Part shown: positions 25,187-33,736 of the stretch, piece by piece
Layout of the letters: every line of letters begins with the position of its first letter
Numbering within the stretch: position 1 is the stretch's first letter
Assembly: GCA_965530755.1 (NCBI GenBank)
Contig: CBESNA010000013.1
Coordinates: 25,060-89,059, forward strand
Length of the DNA: 64,000 nucleotides
Direction: 5' to 3'
Source: SZUA-35 sp965530755
GTDB lineage: Bacteria; Actinomycetota; Acidimicrobiia; Acidimicrobiales; SZUA-35
Notes under the pieces: model-generated
Database searches by the model: none
What the model saw: the letters and a program-made list of their open reading frames with translations, nothing else
Told to the model about the DNA's origin: nothing
Translations under genes and position numbers: made by a program

Positions 25187-25813
25187 ATGACAACCACCGA
25201 AGCCATGAACACCCCCTCCACCCCCACCACACCGGCCGCTCTGCCGGACCCCCGCCCCGACCTCGCCACGGTCGTTGCGAGTGTCCGATCGATCATCGAG
25301 GGCATCGACAACAGCCAGCTCAGCGCAGCGACGCCGTGCGACGACTTCGATGTCCACGACCTCCTCGACCACATCGAGCTCGTCTTTCGGCGCGTCGCCG
25401 CAATCGGGAACGGCAACCACTGGAGCTCGGTCGAAGTGGAGCGGGTCGGCACGTCGGTCGACGACTACGCCACTGCGGTTGCCGCTGGCGCTCACGCAAT
25501 GATGGACGCGTGGACCGATGCATCAAAGCTCGAGCAGATCGTCGAGGTGCCGTGGGCATCACTTCCGGCGACTGCCGCCCTGTTCGTCTACGTGGGCGAG
25601 CTCGCCATCCACACCTGGGACCTCGCCACTGCGACCGCGCAAACCACAGTCATTCCTGACGATTCGCTCCGAGGCGCACTCTTTGCGTGGAAGCAGTTTC
25701 CTTCCAATGGTCGAACATCACCGGACATCCCCTTCGACGAAGCCGTCGATCCAGGACCGGGTGCTCCGCTGCTGCTGCAACTCGTCGGGTGGTCCGGTCG
25801 ACAGGTTCGCTGA
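25187..25813 (+). CDS. TIGR03086/DinB-like metal-binding protein
   Basis: A 208-residue helical-bundle protein of the mycothiol-dependent maleylpyruvate isomerase-like/TIGR03086 group. ATPCDDFDVHDLLDHIELV carries the first metal-site His, and GELAIHTWDLATAT the family signature with a second His; a C-terminal FDEAVD-plus-VGWSGR segment is also typical. Such actinobacterial proteins may use a thiol cofactor with a divalent metal; reaction unknown. ATG 25187 is favoured; ATG 25205 is an alternative. Its promoter is covered by the adjacent palindrome. Confidence 0.87.
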   Translation: MTTTEAMNTPSTPTTPAALPDPRPDLATVVASVRSIIEGIDNSQLSAATPCDDFDVHDLLDHIELVFRRVAAIGNGNHWSSVEVERVGTSVDDYATAVAAGAHAMMDAWTDASKLEQIVEVPWASLPATAALFVYVGELAIHTWDLATATAQTTVIPDDSLRGALFAWKQFPSNGRTSPDIPFDEAVDPGPGAPLLLQLVGWSGRQVR

Positions 25814-25871
25814 CCCGGACCATTTCCGCCGGACGGGAATCGTCAACAGGCAGCCGGCGTTGAGTGAGTTC

Positions 25872-26264
25872 ATGATCATCCCCGAATCTCACGCTGACCT
25901 CCTCGACGCTGTCACCTTCTGGCACGTCGCCACCATCGGCCCGGACGGCGACGTGCAGAGCTCGCCGGTCTGGGCCGGGTGGGACGGCGAGCATTTCGTC
26001 TTCAGCCTCACCAAGGGCCGCCAGAAGTATCGCAACCTCCAGGCCAACCCGGCCATCGCCGTGTCGACGACCGATCCTGCCAATCCCTACCGCTATCTCG
26101 AAATCCGCGGTCGGGTGCTCCGGTTCGACGACGACTCGTCGAACTCCTTCATCGATTCGATGGCGAAGAAGTACATGGATGCCGACGCCTATCCGTTCCA
26201 CCAGCCGGGTGATCAGCGGGTGATCGTGGTCGTCGAGCCGACCCACTCGACTCAGATGGGCTGA
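25872..26264 (+). CDS. PPOX-class F420-dependent oxidoreductase-like protein
   Basis: A 130-residue split-barrel flavin/F420-binding protein. FWHVATIGPDGDVQSSPVWA, FVFSLTKGRQKYRNLQANP and YRYLEIRGRV are the ordered strands of the pyridoxamine-phosphate-oxidase-like F420 family (TIGR03618-type). It would reduce small substrates with reduced F420. ATG 25872 is taken; TTG 25860 is possible. The 3' end overlaps the convergent MFS gene by 13 bp. Confidence 0.87.
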   Translation: MIIPESHADLLDAVTFWHVATIGPDGDVQSSPVWAGWDGEHFVFSLTKGRQKYRNLQANPAIAVSTTDPANPYRYLEIRGRVLRFDDDSSNSFIDSMAKKYMDADAYPFHQPGDQRVIVVVEPTHSTQMG

Positions 26265-27823
26265 GCGCCAACTCCCTTCTGCGGCGCTGATCCCTGCCGT
26301 TCGACGGCGAAAGCGATCAAGAGGGCGACGACCAGCGCGAGCGCAGAACCGGCGAAAGTCTCGGCCAAGGCGGTGGTGGTGATGTCCACCGCCGCGTCTG
26401 CCAGTGCAGTCTCGTAGCCAGGCTCACCCAGTGCCGGCAGCTCGAGCCCGTCACGAAGCGTGGAGTAGCGGTGGAGACCCCACGCCGTGAGCCCGGCCAG
26501 TCCGACGCTGAAGCCGATCAGACGGAACACGATCACCAGCCCGGCTGCTCCACCGCGGTCGTTCTCCGCCGCGGCGTCGACGACCGCAGCACTCGTCGGA
26601 GCGAGCACGAGGCCGATGCCGGCACCGACGACCGCCAGCTCGAGCGCCATCAACAGATGCGACGTGTCTGCGTCCCACGTGAATCCCATGATCGAGAACC
26701 CGACGATGGCCAGCGCAACACCGACCATGATCGGTGCCCGATTGCCGACCAGAGCGGCGACGGCTCCCCCGACATATGACGTCACCGCCATCGTCGCCGT
26801 CAGCGCTGTGAGCAGGGCTCCGGCGAGCAGTGCGACCGAGCCGATGCCCGAGTCACTCTCGACGATGTTGACGAACAGGGGCACGTTCACCAGTGCGATC
26901 ACCAAGCCGACTCCGACCAGGCCGTTCACCGCCATCGCTGCGAGCGGCGTCCGGCCGCCGATGACGGTCGGGCTCACGATGGGGTCGATGACTCCCCCGG
27001 CGAATACACGACGCTCGACCACCAGGAACGCACCAAGAGCGACCGCGGCAACGGGGTAGAGCCACGGCCCAGTCCACCAGGTCGATGATCCGCCGGTGAG
27101 CTCCTCGAGGCCGGACACCGACTGGATCTTGGCCTGGCCGAGCAGGGCCACGTTCAGAGCGACGAGTCCAACGGTGAGCAGCGCGATGCCCCACCAGTCG
27201 ATGCGACGAGTGGCTCGCCTCGTCGGGTCCAGCACGCGCCAGCCGACGACGATGCCTCCGATGGCCAGTGGGATGTTGAGGTAGAACTGCCACTCCCAGG
27301 TCAGGAAGCGCACCAGCACGGCGCCGTAGAGCGGGCCCCACACCCAGCCCATGGTCTCGATCGCGCCGAGCAAGCCGAGCGCACGGGTGCGTTGTGCCCC
27401 AGTGTGCAAATCCCCGGCCACGGCGAGGGCGATCGGCACGAGCGCTCCGCCGCCGATCGCACTGATGACACGACCCGTCAGCAGCACGGCGAAGGAGTCC
27501 GAGCTCGGCACGATCGCCGACCCGATGGCGAACAGCACGAGGGAGCCGACGAAGACGGCGCGGCGGCCGATGACATCGCTCAACTTCCCGGCCAGCGGCA
27601 TGGCGGTCAGGTACGCGATCAGATATGCGTTGACGATCCAGGCCGTGGCGTCGAGATCGTCCGGAAGGATCAGGCCCAGGTCGTCGATGATCGGGCGCAG
27701 CATCGTGGCGACCACCATCAGATCGTCTGCTGCGACGAACACCCCGAACGCGACTACCCACAGCTGGATCGAACCGAGGCGATCGGGGGCGGCGCCGTCC
27801 GCCGACGAGCGGAGCCCCGCCAT
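26252..27823 (-). CDS. MFS drug/lipid exporter, P55-like (DHA2, 14 TM)
   Basis: A 523-residue transporter with about 14 hydrophobic helices. ADDLMVVATMLRPIIDDLG is the motif D1 region, and GKLSDVIGRRAVFVGS matches motif A. The ATG lies 1 bp past the stop of an LppX/LprG-type lipoprotein, exactly the arrangement of lprG-Rv1410c (p55) in mycobacteria, where the pair exports triacylglycerol-type lipids and lipoglycans. That role is therefore inferred from context; drug efflux is the alternative. Confidence 0.88.
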   Translation of the reverse strand: MAGLRSSADGAAPDRLGSIQLWVVAFGVFVAADDLMVVATMLRPIIDDLGLILPDDLDATAWIVNAYLIAYLTAMPLAGKLSDVIGRRAVFVGSLVLFAIGSAIVPSSDSFAVLLTGRVISAIGGGALVPIALAVAGDLHTGAQRTRALGLLGAIETMGWVWGPLYGAVLVRFLTWEWQFYLNIPLAIGGIVVGWRVLDPTRRATRRIDWWGIALLTVGLVALNVALLGQAKIQSVSGLEELTGGSSTWWTGPWLYPVAAVALGAFLVVERRVFAGGVIDPIVSPTVIGGRTPLAAMAVNGLVGVGLVIALVNVPLFVNIVESDSGIGSVALLAGALLTALTATMAVTSYVGGAVAALVGNRAPIMVGVALAIVGFSIMGFTWDADTSHLLMALELAVVGAGIGLVLAPTSAAVVDAAAENDRGGAAGLVIVFRLIGFSVGLAGLTAWGLHRYSTLRDGLELPALGEPGYETALADAAVDITTTALAETFAGSALALVVALLIAFAVERQGSAPQKGVGAQPI

Positions 27824-27824
27824 G

Positions 27825-28541
27825 TCAGCCGAGTTCGGGTTCGTTGATCGTGACCGTCGTGCCGTAGTCCGTGAGCAGCAGGCGCCAGCTGGTACCAGCC
27901 TCGTCAGCGCCGACGTCGAAGGTCACCTCGGCGAGCTGGCCAGACGTCCGATCGATCCACAGGTCGACCTTGTCGACGTCATCCACGAGCCCGCTCGTGA
28001 GCGTCGATACTCGGGCAGGGTCGACATCGGCGGTGATGTGGAGGCGATCGTCGGCATCCGGCTCTGGCGACTCGAGGACGGCGTTCGTGAGCCCGTCGGC
28101 GATCAGAGCCGACAGCCCCACCTCGGCGTCGAAGATGGTGGCCGGGTCGAATGTCAGCGAGTCCGGGGCGGGTTCCCACGCACCAGTCAGCGGATTGGTG
28201 ATCCACACGTTGCCGTTGATGGCCACAGCCCCGACCTCAGTGGCGAGCCCGAGTGCAACCACGGAAACGACGGCGTCGGCCGAGCCCGGGGCGGCGTAGC
28301 GCCCCTCGGCCATCTGGAACTGGATCAAACCACCGTCATCGATGAAGACGTCCGCGCCCTCGAGCTCGATGGTGAACAGCAGCGTGTCGACGTCGGCCAT
28401 GGCGGCTGCCGACATCGCTCGCACCCCGTCGACATCGAGCGGGGCGTCACCGACATCGTCGCCCCCCGAGCTCGACGAACAGCCGGTGGCGGCGAGGAGG
28501 GTCGCACACAAACCCAGGAGGAGCACCCGAAGTCGAGTCAT
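27825..28541 (-). CDS. LprG/LppX-like lipid-carrier lipoprotein
   Basis: A 238-residue lipoprotein with signal peptide and lipobox ATGC. The mature domain has the LppX_LprAFG half-barrel pattern (DGVRAMSAAAMADVDTLLFT at the start, VDLWIDRTSGQLAEVTFDV near the end). Family members carry a large hydrophobic cavity that holds acylated lipids and shuttle them from the inner membrane. It is upstream of, and 1 bp from, the MFS exporter, as in lprG-p55. TACCAT 8 nt before the ATG suggests leaderless transcription. Confidence 0.87.
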   Translation of the reverse strand: MTRLRVLLLGLCATLLAATGCSSSSGGDDVGDAPLDVDGVRAMSAAAMADVDTLLFTIELEGADVFIDDGGLIQFQMAEGRYAAPGSADAVVSVVALGLATEVGAVAINGNVWITNPLTGAWEPAPDSLTFDPATIFDAEVGLSALIADGLTNAVLESPEPDADDRLHITADVDPARVSTLTSGLVDDVDKVDLWIDRTSGQLAEVTFDVGADEAGTSWRLLLTDYGTTVTINEPELG

Positions 28542-28549
28542 GTCGAGCG

Positions 28550-28555
28550 ATGGTA
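28550..28555 (-). promoter_or_regulatory. Leaderless -10 box of the LprG-like operon
   Basis: Minus-strand TACCAT lies 8 nt before ATG 28541; no ribosome binding site is seen. Confidence 0.5.
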
Positions 28556-28563
28556 GGCGGGGA

Positions 28564-29415
28564 TCAAACCCTGGCGTTCATCAGGTCGGCTGCTGCCCGG
28601 TGCCCGGCCGCACACGCTCCGATCGGGTCGGCCGCCCATCCGGCTCCGGTGTCGTCGTAGCAGAGGAACCCCGCGGCGAACGCATCACCGGCTCCCGTGG
28701 TGTCGACCACGCGTGCGAGGCCGATCGCCGGCACGTCGACGGGCCGGAGGCCCAGTTGGTGGACGGTGGCGGGTCCGGACCCTCGTTTCACCACGGTCAC
28801 GGCCCCGCCGAGCGGGCCCTCGATCTTCATCACGCTCGCTTCGTCTGCGTTGGCGAACACGACTGTGGGGTCGAGTCCATCGAGGAGACGGCGGGTCTCG
28901 TCGACCCCGAACGCCTCGATTGCAGCGACGGACGAGAGATCGATCGAAACCTTCACGTCGCGCTCCTTCGCCCATCCGACCAACTCCTGCGCCGTGTCGC
29001 TCAGAGGCGGTGCGGCGCAGGAGTAGAAGGGGATGTGCAGCGTCGAGACGTGGTCGAGCCAGGTGGGGTCGGCGGGGGCGAGATCGAGGCAGGCGCGCCG
29101 GTCGGTGAGCATCGTGCGCTCCCCCGCATCGTCGACCACGACGATGATGGTTCCGGTCGATCCCCCGCGAACGATGCACGAAACGTCGACCCCGGCCTCT
29201 GACAGCTCCGCCACGAGTCCGTCACCGGCGCGATCATGACCGACCTGCCCGATGAATCGCACGGCGACACCAATCGCCGCTGCGCTGGCGGCGACATTCG
29301 CTGCACTCCCTCCACGGCGACGGCTGATGATCGACGGCGTGTCGGACGCCCACTGCAGCGGGCCGCCGAGCCTGACGACGACGTCCTCCACCAGATCACC
29401 AAGCGTTGCCAGCAC
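28564..29415 (-). CDS. PfkB-family (ribokinase-like) carbohydrate kinase
   Basis: A 283-residue kinase with the N-terminal GG motif region (RGGSAANVAASAAAIGV), the substrate lid, and the C-terminal anion-hole motif DTTGAGDAFAAGF, whose Asp is the catalytic base. It phosphorylates a sugar or nucleoside with ATP; the substrate cannot be read from sequence. GTG 29415 lies 6 nt after TAGGGT, so leaderless. No sugar transport genes flank it. Confidence 0.9.
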   Translation of the reverse strand: MLATLGDLVEDVVVRLGGPLQWASDTPSIISRRRGGSAANVAASAAAIGVAVRFIGQVGHDRAGDGLVAELSEAGVDVSCIVRGGSTGTIIVVVDDAGERTMLTDRRACLDLAPADPTWLDHVSTLHIPFYSCAAPPLSDTAQELVGWAKERDVKVSIDLSSVAAIEAFGVDETRRLLDGLDPTVVFANADEASVMKIEGPLGGAVTVVKRGSGPATVHQLGLRPVDVPAIGLARVVDTTGAGDAFAAGFLCYDDTGAGWAADPIGACAAGHRAAADLMNARV

Positions 29416-29421
29416 CAGAGC

Positions 29422-29427
29422 ACCCTA
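29422..29427 (-). promoter_or_regulatory. Leaderless -10 box of the PfkB kinase
   Basis: Minus-strand TAGGGT, 6-nt gap (GCTCTG), then GTG 29415. Confidence 0.55.
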
Positions 29428-29554
29428 CGCAGATCCCGTGCATCGCGACCGCACGGCCCCTGTGTTGCGACCGCACAACCGCGGTGTCGCGATGTTTGAA
29501 CGCTCCCGTGAGTGGGCATGTCGGGGTCAACGTTCGCAACCGCAAGGAGTTCTC

Positions 29555-30019
29555 ATGAACACCAATGACCATGTCCAGACCATCGATGTCGAAGCCCCGG
29601 TCCGGGTCGCCTACAACCAGTGGACCCAGTTCGAGATGTTCCCCAAGTTCATGGACCACGTCGAGTCCGTGACGCAACTCACGCCAGACCGACTCCACTG
29701 GATCGCCAAGATCGCAGGCGTCGAGCGTGAGTTCGACACCACGATCACCGAGCAGACGCCGGACCATCGCATTGCATGGACCACCGACAGCGGACCCAAG
29801 CACGGTGGTGTGGTCACCTTCCACAAGCTGAGCGACGATGAAACTCGAGTCACGTTCCAGATGGACTTCGATCCTGACGGCTTCCTCGAGACCGTCGCCG
29901 ACAAGGTCGGCTTCGTCACCAAGAGCGTGTCGGCGGACCTCGAAAACTTCAAGACGTTCATCGAGGATCGTGACGCCGCCTCCGGCGCGTGGCGAGGCGT
30001 GATCGTCCAGACCAGCTGA
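29555..30019 (+). CDS. SRPBCC (START/Coq10-like) protein
   Basis: A 154-residue protein of the polyketide cyclase/dehydrase and Coq10-like group. VEAPVRVAYNQWTQFEMFPKFM is the typical first strand and helix pair, and the C-terminal long helix is DKVGFVTKSVSADLENFKTF. Family members bind hydrophobic ligands in a cavity; some assist quinone function. ATG 29555 follows AAGGAG. The 139-bp upstream gap holds the direct repeat GCGACCGCAC twice (29437-29480 region), of unknown meaning. Confidence 0.88.
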   Translation: MNTNDHVQTIDVEAPVRVAYNQWTQFEMFPKFMDHVESVTQLTPDRLHWIAKIAGVEREFDTTITEQTPDHRIAWTTDSGPKHGGVVTFHKLSDDETRVTFQMDFDPDGFLETVADKVGFVTKSVSADLENFKTFIEDRDAASGAWRGVIVQTS

Positions 30020-30080
30020 GTCTTCCCCCATCCGGCGCCCTCCTCCAGGCGCCGACACGGTTCCCTCCAACCGGCGCAGG

Positions 30081-30104
30081 CTCCCCGATCTTCGGATCGG
30101 GGAG
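30081..30104 (+). terminator. Hairpin with TTCG tetraloop
   Basis: CTCCCCGATC (30081-30090), loop TTCG, GATCGGGGAG (30095-30104): a perfect 10-bp stem, followed by TCTGTC. It probably ends the SRPBCC transcript. Confidence 0.82.
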
Positions 30105-30152
30105 TCTGTCGCGTCCGGCGACGGGAGGATGTGAGAAGAACTTCGACTTCGG

Positions 30153-30179
30153 TGTCCCTCACGGGACAAGTCGTTCGTC
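30153..30179 (+). promoter_or_regulatory. Candidate ECF42-type promoter
   Basis: TGTCCC (30153-30158), 17 nt, CGTC (30176-30179), about 47 bp before ATG 30227. ECF42 promoters are reported with TGTCGA at -35 and CGA/TC at -10; the match is partial, so this is tentative. Confidence 0.35.
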
Positions 30180-30226
30180 GTGTAGTCAAATCAGGAGAGA
30201 CCTGGTTCGATCCGAAAGGCACCACC

Positions 30227-30580
30227 ATGAAGTACGCACTTCTTCTCTACAGCGACTCCGCCGTCTCCCCCGATTACGGAACACCCGAGATGGACGCCGA
30301 GATGCAGGAATGGTTCCAGTTCACCGCAGAACTGCAGGCGTCTGGCAATCATCTCGGCGGTGAGGCGCTCACGCCGACCGAAACTGCCACGACAGTGCGA
30401 GTCCGCGACGGTAAAACCATCACCGCAGACGGCCCCTTCGCCGAGACCAAGGAAACGCTCGGTGGGTTCTACCTGCTCGAAGCGGCCAACCTCGATGAAG
30501 CGGTTGCATGGGCGGAGAAGATTCCGCTGGTTCCGTACGGGTCGGTCGAAGTCCGACCGATCATGGAAATTCCGTCCTGA
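30227..30580 (+). CDS. YCII/DGPF-domain protein
   Basis: A 117-residue protein with MKYALLLYSD at the start and the DGPFAETKETLGGFYLLEA signature that names the DGPF family. YCII folds are ferredoxin-like; the function is unclear. It precedes an ECF42 sigma factor by 3 bp, and ECF42 genes are characteristically paired with DGPF genes, which are their targets. ATG 30227 follows AAAGG. Frames open upstream to 30131 lack family sequence. Confidence 0.92.
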   Translation: MKYALLLYSDSAVSPDYGTPEMDAEMQEWFQFTAELQASGNHLGGEALTPTETATTVRVRDGKTITADGPFAETKETLGGFYLLEAANLDEAVAWAEKIPLVPYGSVEVRPIMEIPS

Positions 30581-30583
30581 CGC

Positions 30584-31819
30584 ATGACACTTCGGCCATC
30601 ACCGGTTGACCATGCATTTCGCACCGAGTGGGCGCCGCTCGTTGCGGTGCTGGTCCGAGAGACGGGCAGCCTGCAACTGGCAGAAGACGCCGTCTCAGAG
30701 GCGTTCGTGGAGGCGTCGGTCCGATGGCGGACCGACGGCCCTCCGCGGACGCCCGGTGCGTGGTTGCTCACCACAGCTCGCCGCAAGGCAATCGATCACA
30801 TGCGCCGCCACAAACGTTTTGAGGACCGCATTCCCCAACTGGTCGCCGAGGTCGAGCTGCGGCCCGAGCCGGTCATCGAACCGTTCGGCGATGACCAGCT
30901 CGCCCTCATCGCCGGCTGCGCTCATCCGTCGCTGAGCGCCGAGGCGCAGGTCGCCCTCACCCTGCGCTACGTGTGTGGTCTCACCACCGAGCAGATCGCC
31001 AACTCGTTCATGGTTCCGCCGGAAACGATGAAGAAGCGGCTCACCCGGGCGAAGCAGAAGATCTCTGCGGCCGGCGTGCCGTTCGAGGTGCCGGAGCCAG
31101 GCCGGCTGACCGAACGTCTGGCCACGATCTGCGGAGTGATCTACGCCGTTTTCAACGAGGGCTACGCCAGCTCGGTCGGCACCGAGTTGGTCCGGGGCTC
31201 ATTGTGTGACGAGGCCGTGTGGCTCTCGGAGCTGCTCTGCGAGCTCGCTCCCGATGACGCCGAGGTCCACGGTCTGGCCGGGCTCATTCTTCTGAGCGAC
31301 TCTCGACGCTGGGCACGGGTCGACGACGAAGGTCTTCCGGTGCTGCTCGAGGACCAGGACCGGTCGAAGTGGGACACCGACAAGATCGAACGAGGAATGC
31401 AGCACCTGGGTCGGAGCGCGGCGCTCGGTCCGGCCGGGCCGTACCGGTTGATGGGGTCGATCGCCGGGCTGCACGCCCGTTCCACCTCGATCGACGACAC
31501 TCCGTGGGAGAGGATCGCCGGCGTGTACGGCGCGTTGATCAGCCTCCACGACTCACCGGTCCTGAGGCTGAACCAGGCCGTGGCCATGGCATGGAGTTTC
31601 GGACCCGAGAACGGCCTCGCGCTCATCGATGGCCTGGGCGGCGAGCTCGACGACTATCCCTATTTTCACTCCTCTCGCGCTGCCCTACTGGCGAAGCTCG
31701 ATCGCCGAGATGAGGCGACCGCGGCCTACGACCGGGCCATCGAACGGTCGAGCAACGAGGCCGAAATCCGCTGGATGACGAAACGAGGCGCCGAAATCGC
31801 AGCGGACCCGGGTACCTAG
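30584..31819 (+). CDS. ECF42-group sigma factor with C-terminal TPR-like domain
   Basis: A 411-residue protein. Sigma region 2 (about 12-80: LQLAEDAVSEAFVEASVRW, GAWLLTTARRKAIDHMRR) and region 4 (about 120-175: QVALTLRYVCGLTTEQIA) are followed by a 230-residue helical extension (EVHGLAGLILLSDSRR, AATAAYDRAIE) typical of ECF42. These lack anti-sigma factors and are thought to be controlled by the extension. It is tightly linked to the DGPF gene. Its TAG overlaps the stop codon of the convergent pseudogene. Confidence 0.93.
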   Translation: MTLRPSPVDHAFRTEWAPLVAVLVRETGSLQLAEDAVSEAFVEASVRWRTDGPPRTPGAWLLTTARRKAIDHMRRHKRFEDRIPQLVAEVELRPEPVIEPFGDDQLALIAGCAHPSLSAEAQVALTLRYVCGLTTEQIANSFMVPPETMKKRLTRAKQKISAAGVPFEVPEPGRLTERLATICGVIYAVFNEGYASSVGTELVRGSLCDEAVWLSELLCELAPDDAEVHGLAGLILLSDSRRWARVDDEGLPVLLEDQDRSKWDTDKIERGMQHLGRSAALGPAGPYRLMGSIAGLHARSTSIDDTPWERIAGVYGALISLHDSPVLRLNQAVAMAWSFGPENGLALIDGLGGELDDYPYFHSSRAALLAKLDRRDEATAAYDRAIERSSNEAEIRWMTKRGAEIAADPGT

Positions 31820-32694
31820 AGCCAGGCTCCGTTCTTCTCGCTACCGACGCTGGCGTAGTAGCCGGCACTGGTCAGATTGGACGATGTGAAGGAGAAGCCG
31901 AGGCGCTCAGCGCTGACCGAGCCGGTACAGATCGCATCAGCGAACGACCCTTCGAACGCATCAGGCGCGGTCGGATCCGCAGCAGCACCGCTGCCTCTTG
32001 CGTGCTCACCGCTCGTGCGGCGCCAACCCAGATCCATCGATGTGGTTGCCGGTACGGCGTTGGTCCCACCGAACTCGAACGTCTCGACCAGGGGCTGGTC
32101 GCGAAGTCTGAGCGATGCCCTCTTCGGCCCGGACCAGAAGTCGTTTCGTCGGACCTGGGTCGTCCAGAACAGTCCGTTTGGTTGGATACCGGGCTGCATG
32201 TCGACCGTCTGCGCTCCCAAACTGGGATCGATGAGGTCGATTCAAAGGAATGCGAACGCCGCTTCGAACGGCTCGTCGTTCGCGTCGAGGTATTCGCCTT
32301 CCATCACCCGGACGTCCATCTCGAGCAGATAGTCCCGACCGTCACTCGCCTCGACGTCACCCACCAAGATGGCGAATGCGGTCGTGCCGCGGAAGTCCGT
32401 CATCGTGCTCGGCTCGACGTCGAGGCCTCCGCCCGGCAGGCCGAGAATCGGCGTTGCCGCGCCATCGGGGCCGGGGAGGTACCAGTGAATGAACCCGACA
32501 GGTGGTGCGTCGATACCACCAGGGATCGGCTTGGGAACACCGACCAGCGCATCGCGGGATCGGCCGGCAGCTGGGCTCGCCGGCCCGGCCACGGTGGCGA
32601 GAGCACCCCCGGCCAGGGCGACGCTGCCCAGACCGAGCGCACGCCGGCGCGAAAGTAGGGGATGGATCGGTCCGGTTTCATCCGGTCGTGCCAT
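31816..32694 (-). pseudogene. Tat-secreted conserved protein interrupted by an in-frame TGA
   Basis: A 292-codon frame broken by one TGA at 32242-32244. The first part begins with a twin-arginine signal (LSRRRALGLGSVALAGGAL) after a GGAGGG ribosome binding site and continues into a beta-rich domain (VGFIHWYLPGPDG, MTDFRGTTAFAILVGDV). The frame resumes after FEAAFAFL-stop with IDLIDPSLG and the rest of the domain. TGG to TGA (Trp codon) by one base is the simplest explanation; sequencing error is possible. Selenocysteine is unlikely: no UxxC-type motif and no suitable hairpin. Confidence 0.72.
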
Positions 32695-32923
32695 GACGTC
32701 CCTCCAGACGTTTGTCAGCTCTCGTGCGGCTGTTCCACGTTCGGGTTCGACGACGATCGGCGCGTCGTTGCGTGCAAAGCCAATCGCCGAACATCGTCGG
32801 CGTCAAAGGGAAGAGCGAATGAGCTGGAGCGACATCAGCGGTGATGCCCAACTTCCACACTGCGCTCGACGAGCCCTCGTTTCAAGTGCCTCGTCGACAT
32901 TGTCCATTCGAGTTTCCGATGAT

Positions 32924-33736
32924 TCAGGCCCGAGGCATCGTCGACGGGTGCGGAAGACGCGGCCCGGCCGTCACCGACGTTTGCGCCCGGTGGTGATGAT
33001 CCGAACCGGCTCGCTCCCGAGGGCGTCGGCTGATCTGAGCTGGAGCGGAAACGGCGTAGACCACCCAGTTGGATTCGTAGCTCCGCTCGGAACGGTCGAA
33101 CTCACCGCCACAGGTCACCAGCCGCAGCGTGGGCTCGTCACCTGCTCCGTACACCCGCTCGGTGGGGAACGAGATCTTGTCGTACAGGTCCTTGTCGACG
33201 ACGGTGAAGGTCTGTTCGCGACCGAGGTCATCAATGACGATGACCGGGTCGCCAGGCTCCAGCTCCTGTAGCCGGAAGAAGACCGCAGGTCCGTTTCGGT
33301 CGTCGACGTGCCCGACGATCACGGTCGGCCCGGCTTCGTCGGCGACGGTCCCACCGGCCCACCACCCGGCCATGTCGAAGTCGGTTGGCGTCTCGAGGGC
33401 CCCGTCAGATGTGAGGCCGAGATCGATGATCGAAGCGTCGACGTCGATCGAGGGAATGACCACCTGGCGCGGGGGTGAGACCATCGGCCTCCGCGCAACG
33501 GTGTCTGACGCAGCGGTGTCCGACGCAGTGACGTCTCGTGCAGCCTCGGGCGAGGAGGCTGCACCTCCGGACACACGTTCGGATACGTCGCCGTTGCCGG
33601 TCGACGCCAACGGCGACGGCACCGTTGCCGGCGGTGCCTCAGCTGCGGTTCGATCCGTCGTTGAACAACTGGCTCCCCAGAGGACGGCCGCCACGAGAAG
33701 CGAGACGGCCGTCCGAGGGCGAGCAGAAAGGGTCAC
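32924..33736 (-). CDS. Class F-like sortase, lipoprotein-type N-terminus
   Basis: A 270-residue transpeptidase. The signal region ends in a lipobox-like WGASC; a Ser/Ala/Thr-rich spacer runs to about residue 85; then the sortase barrel has VIVGHVD (catalytic His), LRLVTCGGEFD (catalytic Cys in TCGG) and an Arg in DRSERSYESN. Class F sortases are common in actinobacteria and anchor surface proteins. Its ATG overlaps the stop of the upstream gene by 4 bp (33733-33736), and that gene encodes a plausible substrate. The basic C-terminal tail beyond about 245 is unusual. Confidence 0.9.
   Translation of the reverse strand: MTLSARPRTAVSLLVAAVLWGASCSTTDRTAAEAPPATVPSPLASTGNGDVSERVSGGAASSPEAARDVTASDTAASDTVARRPMVSPPRQVVIPSIDVDASIIDLGLTSDGALETPTDFDMAGWWAGGTVADEAGPTVIVGHVDDRNGPAVFFRLQELEPGDPVIVIDDLGREQTFTVVDKDLYDKISFPTERVYGAGDEPTLRLVTCGGEFDRSERSYESNWVVYAVSAPAQISRRPRERAGSDHHHRAQTSVTAGPRLPHPSTMPRA

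Noticed and set aside
29437..29500. Riboswitch or stable RNA before the SRPBCC gene.
   Set aside because: Only two short direct repeats (GCGACCGCAC) and imperfect pairing; no recognised RNA fold.
32242..32244. Second in-frame TGA as another selenocysteine codon.
   Set aside because: No redox motif around it, and the only hairpin (ATCGA/TCGAT) starts immediately after the UGA with a loop lacking G. A Trp-to-stop change or sequencing error is simpler.
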